A DNA stretch of 64,000 nt from Micropterus salmoides (taxonomy: Eukaryota > Chordata > Actinopteri > Centrarchiformes > Centrarchidae). Position numbers and translations under genes: made by a program. Of this stretch, positions 47,285-59,698 are shown piece by piece; within the stretch, counting starts at the first letter, position 1; the number at the start of each line of letters is the position of its first letter. The notes beneath the pieces were generated by a model. That model was not told the origin of the DNA. It searched no databases and was given only the letters and a program-made list of their open reading frames with translations. The DNA lies in assembly GCF_014851395.1 (NCBI RefSeq), contig NW_024041373.1, positions 18,593,697 through 18,657,696 on the forward strand, given 5' to 3'.

Positions 47285-47617
47285 CAAGACTAAGTGTCTA
47301 CAGCCATGCTAGTGGCTCTGTGAAACTGTTCTTCAGCACAACTGTGCTTTGGCTAAATGCTAACATCTGCAGACTAACATGCTCACAATGACAATGCTAA
47401 CAGTTCCGATGTTTTGCAGGGATGTGGTTACAACCTTCATTTAGCGTGTCAGCGTGCTAAAAGTCAGAGGGTCACCAAAGCCTCTGCACCCGACCTCAAT
47501 GGGCTCACAATCCATCCATTCAATCTTTTATCCAATAGTTGTTGAGATATTTCAGTCTGGACTGACTGACCTACCGACCAACTTTGTCATCCCTTTTGCC
47601 ATGCCACTAGCATGACT
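47285..47617 (+). mobile_element. Fish interspersed repeat, family X, copy 2
   Basis: Starts GACTAAGTGTCTACAGCCATG and contains GGCTAAATGCTAACATC, matching copy 3 and the reverse complement of copy 1. It ends near GCCACTAGCATGAC. Internally shorter than copy 1. The 102-codon frame overlapping its left part is not a gene. Confidence 0.6.
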
Positions 47618-47859
47618 AAAAACTGCAATATCATGTGATGCGATGTTATCAGATGTGATCATTGTGCTCCGTTACTTATAAAGTTTATGTATCATCATAT
47701 CAATGCTGTTCAATGTTTGTTCCATAGACTCCAAATATTTTTTTTTTGCAGGTGCAGTCAGGATGTGTGAAGCAACCCCTCATAGTGAGAAAGTGCTTAT
47801 TTATTTATGGTTATATTGAATGAACTTACTTGTTCCGATCCCCATGTGTTTGCTGCATA

Positions 47860-48015
47860 CAGTGGGAAAATACTCATGAATAATTTAGATAAAAGATAAA
47901 AATCTATGTTTACTGCTCTGGCTGTTTCATATGCTAATGCAAACATTTCTCTTTTACCTAGGGATGCGCAGTGGATCTGAGAGAAGCATTTGACAGTGCA
48001 CACTTCCCTCACCTT
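47860..48015. promoter_or_regulatory. Candidate conserved non-coding element
   Basis: Contains ACTCATGAATAATTTAGATA, TTTCATATGCTAATGCAAAC (octamer-like ATGCTAAT) and TTTGACAGTGCACAC. Repeat-free, enhancer-like texture; untested. Confidence 0.33.
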
Positions 48016-49460
48016 TGAGACTTAGGAGAACTCAGTAGAGATTGGGAAATCAACCAGAAGAAATAGAATAGTGTTTGTGTCTGAACCTCATCATTCTCTG
48101 TCAATCTTTTATGCAACAGCTGCTGTTTTCCCATTCACACATTTTCACTTTCTCAAGCCTTCATTCAAATACATTTCCCCAATTTCAATGGAGTGTGACT
48201 ACTTTAAAGTCTCTGCATGTACAGTGGCCCAGAGGCTCAAGCTGTCCTCAGGGATCCAACCATAATGAATGTTTAAGCTGACAGTCATCGGCGAGCAGTG
48301 AGGGCTTTTTTTGCATAAATCTGGACACTCCCATCACAGCCTTTGGCAGGTCAATAAACGGCGTAGTAGAGAAGAGATTGAGGAAAGTGGTGGAGGGGGG
48401 ATTTTCCCTACTTGTCAACTCTGTTGTTCCACTCATTAAACACAGTGAGATTAAGCTAGTGTTGAGACTGAGGAGGAGCAGAGCTGTGGTTCATTGCGGG
48501 TTGGATCAGCATGCATGCAGTGGGCACAGTCAGAAGCTCGTCATAGGCCTATGAACAGGCAGGGCTGAGAGGCAAACAGACAATTAAATCAATAAGACAG
48601 CAGTCAGCAGATCACTGCTCTTGCTATCACTCGCCCTCACCCACCGTTTTGGAAGAAAAAACTAATTTGAAAGAGCATTTCTCCTATTCAACTTTAGGTT
48701 GCTTACATAGGCAAAGAATGGTAAAGCTTTGGTCCTGTGGGTCGTCTTATGACATCTCTGTCCTAACTTCACCCTATAACTACAAAGTAATCAAAGTTAA
48801 TTAAATTAAATTAAATATAGTTGATTAATTATACAAGCTGTCCTTTAAAACATTGACGCCTCTCAAGGTTTCAGAGCTCTATAATTTTCTTTCTGCAATA
48901 AATGACTAAACTAGAATTTGCTTTTGAATTTACTATTACTGTGAAAGGTGCATTGGCAAGATTTTAGTTTATAACAATCCCTCAGTTTCTGGGGCAATCT
49001 TACTAAGCAAAGTGCCAAACAATGAAACTTGGTATGACTTGGTATTAGTTCACTGGATTTACTGACCGACCCTGAGCCCTCCTAGAGTTACTTCTTTACC
49101 TTTTCAATTTGTTGCGCAAGTACTTAAATACATAGACACTCACACAGTATACACACAGTAATTCCGCAATATGCATATAAGGTATAATATACCACCTGTT
49201 GACAAAAATATATTTATGGTAGAGACTTGGCAACTATGGGGCAACTTTAGTTTACTTAGAGTTTAGATTCTTTGTTTAGTCAGCCAACTCCTGAGAATAT
49301 CTGTGTCTCTTTGGTTTGCTAATTGCTTTTTTACTGCTAAAGCTTTTCAATACTGACTTTTAGCAAAACTTTAATTTGCACATATTTTTCTTAACACAAA
49401 TTTCAGAAACAATCAGCTTTAAGAGTAAATATAATATGTTACACTGCAAATAAACTTAGT
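48016..49460. other. Non-coding stretch, no gene seen
   Basis: No recognisable exon. The block at 48280-48560 is GC-richer and may hold regulatory DNA upstream of insyn2a, but nothing specific can be assigned. Confidence 0.45.
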
Positions 49461-49694
49461 TTAAAGGCCCATTGTGTAAAAATTGTATGTAATGTTGGCA
49501 TCTGTCAAATTATTCCAAGGGGCATAGGTTTTTGCTGAAAAAACAATCACAACAAAAAATGGAACATGTCTATGTGCAGCTTTTAGCTCATTCATTCTCA
49601 GTGTTGCTAGGGTGGGATCTTTGAGGTGGGGTGGGCACGCATTGCTGTTTCCCACAGTGTCCCACTAGGTGGCTTAATTTTACACACACAGTTT
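49461..49694. mobile_element. Short TTAA-start non-autonomous element
   Basis: Left end TTAAAGGCCCATTGTGTAAA. The reverse complement of the right end reads ACTGTGTGTGTAAAATTAAG, giving an imperfect inverted repeat around (A/C)TGTGTAAAA. The inner right part (reverse complement GCCACCTAGTGGGACACTG) resembles many percomorph MITEs. About 230 bp, no coding capacity. Confidence 0.5.
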
Positions 49695-50352
49695 CTAAAA
49701 AAGCAAACAAATATTGTATGTGATATCGTATTCCAACAAACATATTATTCCCACTAGATATATTCAAACAATCATCTTTAGGACTTGTTTCAGGTCTTCG
49801 CTCTTGTATGTCAAGTTTGCATGTTGTTTCTATTGATTATTTTGTATGGCTCTGATGTAACCCCCGACCCCTCCTTAAGAAAGGTCGTATTTATTGCAGA
49901 CCTTCGATTGCTTTAGACAGTTCAGTCATTCATATTATTATGTCCATTCCCTAAACAGGACTTTATAAATCATTAAGCCATGAACTTCTAAGCAATTTAG
50001 AGAAATCTGAGAAATTTAAGACGTCGAAAAAAATCAGTATTCCCTGTTTTCCAGTGAAGTACATTCCTCTCTGTGCCTCTCTCTCTGTTTCACTGTCTCT
50101 ATTACTCCCTATCGTCATTTTATTTTCTCTCTCGTCTCACATTCTCATTAACACTGCTGCCCTGTTGGCTCTTTGCCTCCTCTGTTACCCTTTTTATGCA
50201 GCTGCAGAGTCACTTCTTTTCGTTTGCTCAATTCATCCCCCATTGTATAAGATGTATGAAAGTAACGGGGTCCCGGAGACATCCAATTAAACGCACAATG
50301 CATTCTTTTTTCACAGCTCCCCCTCCCTGCTGTCTCCCAAAGCCCTTCAGAT

Positions 50353-50359
50353 TATATAA
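50353..50359 (+). promoter_or_regulatory. TATA-like box, possible insyn2a promoter
   Basis: TATATAA, in CAGATTATATAACAGCTC, precedes a block of rising GC content and a plausible first exon with a consensus donor about 310 bp downstream. Transcription would start near 50385-50390. The call rests on position and motif only. Confidence 0.35.
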
Positions 50360-50384
50360 CAGCTCAGTGTCAACGGAGCCAGCC

Positions 50385-50670
50385 TGTGGAGGACAAGTTA
50401 AGGGGGTCTTCGCCAGTGATGCAGCTCAGCAACTCTGGACTTTCCCCAGCAGCTTGCGTACTACCCCTCACTCCTCCTCCTTCTCCTCCTCCTCCTTCTT
50501 CCTCCCTTTGCCATATCCACCCACCCATCCACCCACCAGCCCACCCTCTCCCTGCCTTTCTTATACACACATACACACATACACTCAATCACGAATGCAC
50601 AGGGATTGCAGCAACAGCAGCAGCACCGCGAGATGGAGATCTCCGCTGCATGTGTGAGTGCCTGTTCCCG
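50385..50670 (+). other. Possible 5' non-coding exon 1 of insyn2a
   Basis: Begins about 30 bp after the TATA-like box and ends at CTGTTCCCG followed by the donor GTGAGT (50671). It includes a polypyrimidine/CTCC tract (50465-50510) and a CAG-rich GCAACAGCAGCAGCACCGC near 50610. Overlapping 100-190 codon frames on both strands are low-complexity artefacts of the CTCC tract. The exact start is unknown, and the link to the coding exon is inferred from strand and distance. Confidence 0.35.
50470..50560. repeat. CTCC-rich low-complexity tract
   Basis: Runs of CTC/TCC and CCAC units, strongly pyrimidine-biased on the plus strand. It generates long spurious open frames on both strands. Confidence 0.85.
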
Positions 50671-50915
50671 GTGAGTGCAGGGACAAGAGCGAATGAGTGT
50701 CAGTGATGCTTGAATGAGGTGTATAAGGGAGAAGAGGGGGAGAGCGCAGAGTAAAAGGCAGGGGAGGGATATCAGTGAGGACCCGATGAGGTTTTGAGGC
50801 AATGTCTTTCTGCTTTTTTTCCTCTCCCATCCTGATAACCTGAATCTTTGCTGGATGTGCCACAACAACTCCAGCTGTCACTGCACCGGCTGCCTCTCTC
50901 TCTGTCCTCCCGCAG

Positions 50916-51037
50916 CCAGTGAGAGCTGCTCCAGTGGCTGGACGGTACCCCGGCACCTAATGAATACATGGATGAAAACTGGCTCTACTGTGGATCTGTG
51001 CTTTCTTGTCCTTTGCACCTCTGATCTGTTTCTCAAG
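50916..51037 (+). other. Probable 5' non-coding exon 2 of insyn2a
   Basis: A long pyrimidine tract (CTCTCTCTCTGTCCTCCCGCAG) makes a strong acceptor at 50915/50916, and CTCAAG followed by GTAAGA makes a strong donor at 51037/51038. The 122-nt exon has several in-frame stops when joined towards the coding exon, fitting 5' UTR. The next good acceptor on this strand that joins a known coding region is at 57670. Confidence 0.45.
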
Positions 51038-52347
51038 GTAAGAGTTATGCTTCCTCTTTTGGAGTTGCACACATATTCACAGGTATTGCAAAAAAGAGTG
51101 TGGGATTTATCTGGTCTGCCTTTTAAAATCTTAATTGAATCAAGGTGGATATCAGAAGTATTCATGAATTATGATAAAATCCTGTTGAAAGTCTTTGGTT
51201 AGTGATGTTAGTGTATGTTGCATGCATTAGATATGGATAAATTAGGGAGGGGGCATTTCTGCATCCAAGCACTGAAAGGTTTAATGACTAATCTGGAGAA
51301 CACGTCAAAGGTTTTTCTTCACAAATGCAAATGGAGATGAATAGAGATGTTATTTGACTTTGATTTATGTACTTATAATAATGCGTGTCTTTGCAGCCTG
51401 TGACAGACGTGCAGTATATATCTGATGAGGCATAGGCTGATTATCAAGATTGCTGTACTTGTGAATTGTCTGGGCTAAACAGTGAAGAATATTGATGAGC
51501 ACTCACTAATAGACTATTGTATATGGTACTGCAATAGACTGTCGGAATGATGATTATTTATTGGAACACACCTATCGTATTAAGTGGCATAGACTGCATG
51601 ACAAATTCATATGCGATAAGTGATGTGCTCCCCAAGGCTGAATTTGATGAAAGATGGATTCATCCTTATCATGACTAATGACATGTGTGATTTGAGAAGG
51701 TTTGGGGTACTGCATCACATACACAGCTGCACTTATATTTGCTCTCAGTCGCCCCCTCCTCCCCAGAACCTCTATTTTCTACATGTCATTCCTTGACTAC
51801 CTGAATTTACAGGAAACACAGATGGGTACAGTGCCAAACACACTGGCTTGTCTATCTCAGCATCTTTTTCACTTATAAATCATCTCATACATTACACCTG
51901 AGTTAATCATCAGTTTGACCTGAGTACACATGTATGCCCATAGCCCTTCCCCTTACTAATCAATGGATTCATTAGGGTGATGCACCATAGCACTCTGTAT
52001 GCACTAAGTAAGCTCTAAAGTGTTAAAAGCAGTATCTTCTCCATTATTTTATACAAAAAGAGACCCACACTAGCCGGAGAGCCTGTGATCACAAAAAAAA
52101 TAATAAAATGCCCTTCTGCATATCAGCCTCTCCAAACTTACTCTTCCCAAGGATCCATTTCACAGCCAGTGCTCTCATGTAGGAGATCCAGGGATGGGAG
52201 CTTTTTAAAACCTCCAACTATTACCGGAACAGAAAGTGCTGCTCAATGATAAATCTTTTAAGCCAATGTCATAAAGCAAACTTTCACAGGTGTAGCCGGC
52301 AGCCCGGATAGATACAGATAGCTCTGGATGACAGCTGGAATAAGATG

Positions 52348-52433
<86 letters not shown>

Positions 52434-55400
52434 CTGTGAAGCTCTGAAAACAGGCTGGGATTGTTTATAAAAATCTTGGACTAAAGGGGTTTACATTGTA
52501 GCAGGAAGAAGAGCTGGACGTTTTATTGTGAAAAAGATTACTGCAACGGGGAGTGTGTAGAGACCGAACCTATACTGTACAAATGCAATGTGATATCTTG
52601 TCCTTTGCATTGTCCTTATGAAGGCATAGTTGGTGCAATGTCACTTGCAAATAATGAGAATACAAAATGGATACATTGCACTGTAACAACGCATACATTA
52701 GAATGCATGGGGGGTTGATGAGCACAGCGTCAATCTGTGTTATAATGAAGAGCGAAGCACTGACCTTGTAATGCACCCTAGTTTTAGCACATTTAAGTAA
52801 ACCATTAAAGAACATCCTGTGTTTAAGATGCGTGTTTGTATTGATGGTGCAGTTGTGGTTACCATGTTTGAGGAGTGGGAGGCCACTATAACAACATTAC
52901 TTAACTATTAATGAGAGTGGCTAGACAGTGTTATCGAATGTAAATATCCTACAGATGCACTTCAGTAATTATTGCGTTGATGCAGACTGACTAGGATGTA
53001 AGGCGATCTAAGCAAAGCCATCTCTTTCTCTCTGCTTTGCGATCGGGCATAAATCATGAGTCAGCAATGTCGTAGACCTGCTATTGCATGGAAAATGGAT
53101 CCAGTCCCCAATTAACATTCTTAACAAACAGCCATGTTTCTACAACATTGTGGTCATAATAAATCAATCATGATACTGTAGCTAAAGGTGGGTTTCTTCC
53201 CCTCATCCATGCAGCATTTTAGCGTGAAGAACTGAAGGGCAATTGCAACTGACAACGTGGTCTGCCAGGGTACATAAGGAGATTTCAGAGGATTACTTTT
53301 GCAATTTTAGAGTCAATGCATTATTCATAATCCTTTGGATAGCTGAGGCCAAATCAGGGAAGGACCTCAGGTCATTAGCAGAGATACAGCTTGCTTTGAG
53401 AAGAGGAGGAGGAGAAAGAAGACGACGAGGCAAAGCAGATTCTCGCTCAACTGTCTGAATAAATCCATGAGTGATATAAGTCTCGCTCTGACTCTCTGTG
53501 TATCTGACTTCCAACAATAATACTTCATTGAAGAGCTTTTCTTGATTCCCTTTGTGTAAATTTACCATTTAGCTGCTTGACATGCCTTACATGACTGCAT
53601 AAGAAATTGTATGCGCTTAGGGGAGACTTCCTGCAGATGTGATTACCTTTTCAGTGGTGTGAGATTGGTGTTTCTGAGTGTGAAATAGTATGATCCCATG
53701 TGAATCAGCCTCAAACAAATTCTTTTAACCGTGGAGCCGCATCTGACAAACAACTTACACTAAAGTCAAAGCGCATACTAAGCTATGTTTCAGAACAAAT
53801 ACCACCCCCAATAAAATTCAGCTGCTCCAAATTCCAAAACAACCGTGTGTAAATTCATGACACAGCATACCATATTGTTTGTGTATAATGAGATTGAGCT
53901 AGTTGCTTGTTTTTTTCCACCCTCATCTGGCACTGAATGCATTGCAGTGACTGAAGTGACACTAGAAGCTGTTGGCATGCAGTTTTTTCCCCAGTATTAA
54001 TAGGAAGCAAGATGAAACACAGTTACCTCTAAATATATTCCATTTCATCAACAGTCTGAGCTGAGGGTTAGGTTTTAGTGGACAGTCTGCAAGGTGAAAC
54101 ACATGGCAAGAGTGCCAAGAAATACAACCTCATGCTTTTTATTATCAGCCCTTGTCTGATTTTTCAGTCTTTGTTCTATGCGGTCACATTTAACAAAGAC
54201 TGTTTTGCCATCATTAAAAAGTGTGTATTCTTTTCACATCACACTCTCACTTCTTCTTTTGTAAGAAGTAAAAAAGTACTTTTTAAACCTTTAGTCATTA
54301 CGTCACTGGAACATGCACTGCAGATGTAGATCAACTGCAGATCAGGAATAAACATTCATCTAATCTACCGCTGCTTTTCCTTTTACAAATTCCATGGGAG
54401 TAGTGAAACTGACAGTAAGGAAACATCTCTTCAGTGTAAACTTCCCCACCAGAACAATCGCATTGATGGATTTACAATGTCTCAGAATGATAAAACATGA
54501 TTACTTTCAGGGAAGCTGCGACACCATGAATAGCTTGCTCTTGAGTGGTAATAAATGATTCATTGGAGTTTATTTATCGATGGTGTCTTGTCATATGAAA
54601 ATGATTAACCAGCTCTTTCTGATGTTTCCTTTCAACCATATCAAACATCAACTCATTTCCTTGTGCTGCTTGATATACTTCATGCTCTAGCTATGAAATG
54701 TCTTTCATCACAGATGAGACAGAAAATGCAATATTTCTCATTTGATCATACGGACCTTCATTTGAAACTCTGCATGGGGACTGACTATAAACAAATAGGC
54801 TTTTTTGTATTATGAAAGTCATTTTTAACTCCTTTGTGTGGTCATATAAGTTCAATAATCAATATAAATCAAGCTATGCTTATAAGAAAAGACTAATAAT
54901 GGCATTAAAGGGCTTCAAACTATTTGGTAATGATGAATTAACATTAAAAAATATGTTACTAATTATATGATAAATGTATGTTGCAGATTGGGGCATCATA
55001 AATATGACAGTGGTTATATGAGACACATCTTTTTAAAAATTAAGAACATTTCTAGTTAAATTCTTGCTCATCATAGTGTTACATTTACATACACAACAAA
55101 TGGGAATTTTATAGAAGCTCTATAAATGATATACTAATCATAAACAACTACGGTTTTAATGCTTCAAAGCAGGTATGCATAAACCTGTATTATAAACCAT
55201 ATTCCTAAACAGTTGTTAGAAAATATCCTTAACACTTTTTTGGAGACTCCTACTCCAAAAGTGAAAACTGTTTCTCTTTTACAAATATCTTCAAGTGATT
55301 TCAAGCCCTTCGTAAACATATTAAATTACTTATGGTTGAGTAGCAAATGTCTTCAAGAACTGTTTGTTATTCACTGTATGCAGCTCTTAATATAAAGTTG

Positions 55401-57670
55401 TAATAAGCGGTAATCTGTAAACATTTAAAGTTTAATTTCAGATCAGTCAGCCAACTCATGTGGAACAGATTTATGATGTGTTCACAGAACATTTGCAGAG
55501 TTTATATTTGGTGTCTAGCCTCTGACCTCGTCCCTCCGTTCAGCACAGGAGAGAATGGGGAGCGATGATAATAAATTCCCCCCTAGGGACTTGAGCTTAC
55601 AGGTGGATACAGGTGGAGGAGCCCAACACTAGCTATTATGTAGAGTCTAGTATGTGTGGGGCGCAGCTGTTGTGTGGTCAATTCCTCTTCCAGGACCTCA
55701 GACTACAAGGGGAATATATGATTTAGTAAACACCTTCTACTCGTGGCCAAAGCACCAACTGCCCCACGGCCATTCCTTCACAAGACACCTCCAATGATCA
55801 TGGGAAAATACAAGTACTCTTAACACAGAAGCTTACAAAAATATATCTTATGAAATGTTATGTAGCATTGATAAGGAGATGACCATAAGTGGGTGGATAT
55901 ACAGTAAGCTTAAGGTTGGCAATGAGTGCAGCAGTGCAGAGCAAAGAACAGGAGCTCAGCAGTTTTGATGTAATTATGGTATGAAGAACAGTAAAGTGAG
56001 CTGTCACATAACCCCATTTGTTTCAGTTGGAATGTTCCCCTAATGTATAGCCGAATATGCTCTGTGTGGAAAATGTAAATGGGACTCTCCTATGTGCGAC
56101 AAAAGAGAATGTCCCCTGAAGCCAAGTAAATGGGCAAGACAGCAGTCATGTTTAAATCACTAAAGCTGATGTACACTGCCCTCTAAAAAAGACTGGAGTT
56201 TGCAGTGATCCAATAGAAACCCCCAAAAATGACATCAGCCACGGGAGAAAGCCAAATCAGTTGAACCCAGAACACTTAAAATCCTGAAACATAAGTATTG
56301 CTATTTCACCATTGCATAAATCAATAACATAAATGTGTCATAATGCATTTGTAAAACGCCAAAAGAAAAATAAGGTCATCTACTCATAGTTACTATTTCC
56401 AAGCACATATACAGCCAGCAGCCTTGGCAATCCTATTGTCTAATGATATTGTCAAATTCACATTATATACTGTGCTTGTTAGCATAACTAGCAAATACTT
56501 AGCTTGATAAGGTAAAGCAGTGATCTGGCATCTTGACAGTGATAACACCACAAGTTCACAGCAAAATTGTTCTCTTCTAGCTTGAGGTGTGTATTTGAGG
56601 CCGACAGCTGAAATAACAGTCAATGACCAGAGATTCTGAATGGTGAAAGCAGCCACAACAAAACAGTTACTATTCCAAATAGGTGTCCTGAAGCAAATGA
56701 TCAGAATTTTGGCAGAAAGGTTTGCGTTTATGAAAAAATACTGTACATAACTAGTAATTACTGGTTCTTGAAGTGAGAAGGTTCCATTAATTTTTTTCAT
56801 AGATATTGTTAGGGGACTCACAGCTGGAGCACATTTACCGTTTGGATGGACTGTGTTAGTAAATATTGTTCTTAGAAAAAACAGTACAAGCTTGTGTACC
56901 TAAAAACAACTACGACTCCATGGTGCATTTACGCAAGAAACATCCAATTAAAGAGCTTAACATTCTGTTACGGCTAACAGAAGGTGGAAGCTAAAGATCA
57001 TTTTGAATCTTAAATGAAGTCAGGTTTAGCTGTGTTTGTTTAAAACTGCAACAACAAAGCGTTTTGAATTCACTGCTCTCATTAGCCACTCTGACTGGCT
57101 TCTTCTCCAAGCAAGGCTCATGGATATTGTAGTATTAAGAGTCGTCTTCCACGCCAAACTGACAGATGTTTTTTAGTTGCAATAATTAAACATAACATAT
57201 ACATAAACTTACAGAATTGTTAAATTATTCTGAGTTCTGTGTTTCTATGATACACAGAGGATTATTACTAAAAGAGACATTTGAAATAGGGAAAACTTCT
57301 GGCACATCAATAATTTGTGTGACTAGATGCAAGTGTTTTCACATACATTACTGGAGAGTTTGACTTGCAAATTAAATATGATTATCTTTTTCATATGGTG
57401 GTTTTTGGTGTTTTACTTATTGCCCATTTCACCATGTGTATTGATAAACACTGCACTTTTGGATCACAATTTTGGATCTTGGATTCTGGATCATAGATTG
57501 TGCCTTTAACATAGGTTATAATGTGTTACTAGAATGCAAAGTTATAGTCGCATAAGGAAAAGAATCAGGAAGTCTGCTATAGTATACTGAATACTACATA
57601 GATCATCAGTTCCCTCCCAGACAACAAAGTTTCACACAGACTCTGATTTCTTTCTCTTTTACATTTACAG
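51038..57670 (+). other. Probable insyn2a intron before the coding exon
   Basis: 6.6 kb with no further exon recognised. It holds a long (TG)n at 52347-52432. The 142-codon minus frame at 56393-56821 and the 91-codon frame at 53293-53568 resemble no protein family. Blocks around 52000-52320 and 55480-55800 are evenly composed and may contain conserved sequence. Confidence 0.45.
52347..52432. repeat. (TG)n microsatellite, 86 bp
   Basis: TG tract with a single TTT interruption near 52361; the longest dinucleotide tract in the window. Confidence 0.95.
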
Positions 57671-58841
57671 GAAATATGGTGAGCAAAGAGGACACCAAAT
57701 GCGTTGTTGTCTCAAATTCAGATGAATCAGATTCAGAGACATGCCCATCACACAGCCTCGATGCGCAGTCTGGACCAGAATCAGGCAAGCAGCAAGTCAA
57801 GAAGAGAAACAAGGCCTTACAAGTGCGTTTTAAGGATATCTGTGATGCTCAGAATGAGCATCGGGGTAAGCGCTCCAGATCCATTTCCTGTAAAGTGACA
57901 CACAGAAAGTACATGACCATGCCTGCCAGACGCTCTATTCCAAACGTGACCAAGAGTACTGGTGTCCAGACGTCGCCGGACCTCACTAAGCGATACAAGA
58001 CTTTTCCTTTTGAGAGGAAAAAAGGACATACGTTTAAACACACTGCTTTGGTGGAAGATTACAGAGGGCAAAACAATGGTTTTTTGAGTGATATAAAGGC
58101 TGGAGGAGAGGATGGACAAACCACTGGGGAGTCCTCTAAGTACAAGGGTAAGATCGTGGGGCAGACAAAAGCGTTGCTTCACCACACTGATGACAGCAGT
58201 GAAACAGAGGATTTGCTTTCTAGTGCTAACTGTGTGGATGGACCCTCTTGTCCAGACTCTTCACATTTCTCGGAAGAGTGCCATCCACGTAGCTCTCCTT
58301 TCAACAGAGAAACAGAGTACCAGGTTTGTGGGACAAGTACCAAACACAAAGGATTACCCAAAGAAGACATGGAAGCTGGCACTTCCTCAAAGCGCCAGCT
58401 GGCTAACTCTGAGTTTTCACAGGACAAGTCAAAGGGCACTGGCCCTGTTGCTTGGAACTCGCTGACACAGGTGGAGTCTTTAGGAAGCCCGTCTGTGAGC
58501 TGCAAACGGAAAAAGGGTACACAGCTAAACGAACAGCAGTCACAGACACTTCCCCATAGCGCCAAATGTTCTGTGCAGTCACAAGGGCAGTGTCGGACAA
58601 GGCATATGTCAGCCTCCTCTAAACTCCAGCAAACAGTTGGGGGGGATGAGGGCTTTCCTCCAGGAGACAAAAGAGCCCCAGGCATGGGGAGCAGCCAGCA
58701 GATAATGCCCTTATCTGGAGACAAGGATATCAAAGCACAGCTGCAGGCCATGGAGAGTCTCATCAGCTCAAGCCAGGAGACCATCAAGGTCCTGCTTGGA
58801 GTTATTCAGGAGTTGGAGAAAGGTGAAGCACAGAGAGAGGG
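57671..58841 (+). CDS. insyn2a: insyn2a (fam196a) main coding exon, residues 1-389
   Basis: The protein is an inhibitory synaptic factor 2A, a scaffold-associated protein of GABAergic/glycinergic postsynaptic sites in vertebrate neurons. The acceptor TTTACATTTACAG ends at 57670 and the ATG is at 57676, five bases in. Three blocks match what I know of the mammalian protein: residues about 42-60 (KKRNKALQVRFKDICDAQN), about 77-118 (RKYMTMPARRSIPNVTKSTG, then VQTSPDL) and about 350-388, a helical, coiled-coil-type segment (SLISSSQETIKVLLGVIQEL). The middle (120-345) is low-complexity, Ser-rich and poorly conserved, as in the family. No signal peptide or membrane segment. The exon ends at GAGAGAGG with donor GTGAGT at 58842 (phase 2); reading on gives a stop two codons later. 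The paralogue insyn2b is less likely given the MVSK start and the block matches. Confidence 0.93.
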
Positions 58842-59257
58842 GTGAGTAGAGTGAGCTAAATCTGTGATAAAGGTAAAACTGTAGTTTATTACAACTTGAG
58901 TCTTATTTCTGTAGCTTTGGCCATCATTTCTATTGGTTATGATAACATTGTCAAGGTAATTGTTGAGGTCTGGGAGCACAGCAACATCAGTAAAACGCAG
59001 TTTGATGCCAACAAGTAGACAGTCGACTTGTTGTAAACAAGCCAACAGTTCAGTCAGATTATTTTAACTTCTGTATTTGAAGTTAAAACCAAAAGAGACA
59101 GAACAGGAAATGTAACATTAATCCTTTATCTCATAGGAAAACTGTAACTGCAAGTACCAAAGGAAAACTTTGAACCAGGAAGTCAGTGACAAAAATAAGA
59201 CCCAAGTTGCATAAGAAAGGAGGTATCCTTTAACTATAGCGTACGAAGAGTACATCC

Positions 59258-59698
59258 AGGCTAACAACTCTGTGAGGCTGTACTTAGGCACAGTGGTGCT
59301 TTGAGCTAAATGCTAACATCAGCTAGCATGCACACAATGGCAATGCTAGTATGTTGATGTTTAGCAGGGATCATGTTTACCATTTTTAGAGTAGCAAGTT
59401 AGCACCTTAACATTTGCTAATTAGCACCAAAATCAAAGTACAGCTGAGGCTAATGGGAATGTTCAAGTTGAGTCAAGTATTTGGATGTAAATGTAAAGTA
59501 TTGGACAAAATGACTGCTTGATTGCACTTGATGAAAATCATTAGGCTTTGTCCTCTGGAAACAATGAATAGCTGTACAAAATGTGGAGCCAAATTCATCA
59601 AGTAGATGTTGAAATATTTCACTGAATAGAGAAAACTTTGCTGCTGGTGGAGCAAGAGTAAATGTCAGAGGATCACCAATAAATGCCTCTAGCATGAC
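59258..59698 (+). mobile_element. Fish interspersed repeat, family X, copy 3
   Basis: Contains TTTGAGCTAAATGCTAACATC, GCACACAATGGCAATGCTAG and TGTTGATGTTTAGCAGGGATC, aligning with copy 2 and with the reverse complement of copy 1. It ends near AATGCCTCTAGCATGAC. Inserted in an insyn2a intron. Confidence 0.6.

Noticed and set aside
50073..50868. Frames of 100-194 codons on both strands in the insyn2a 5' region
   Set aside because: They arise from the CTCC/CCAC low-complexity tract, which lacks stops on either strand; they overlap each other and match no family.
56393..56821. 142-codon minus-strand frame
   Set aside because: Unrecognised peptide with no promoter, splice or poly(A) context; probably a chance frame in the intron.
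58179..58787. 202-codon minus-strand frame
   Set aside because: It is an antisense shadow of the insyn2a coding exon; no family resemblance.
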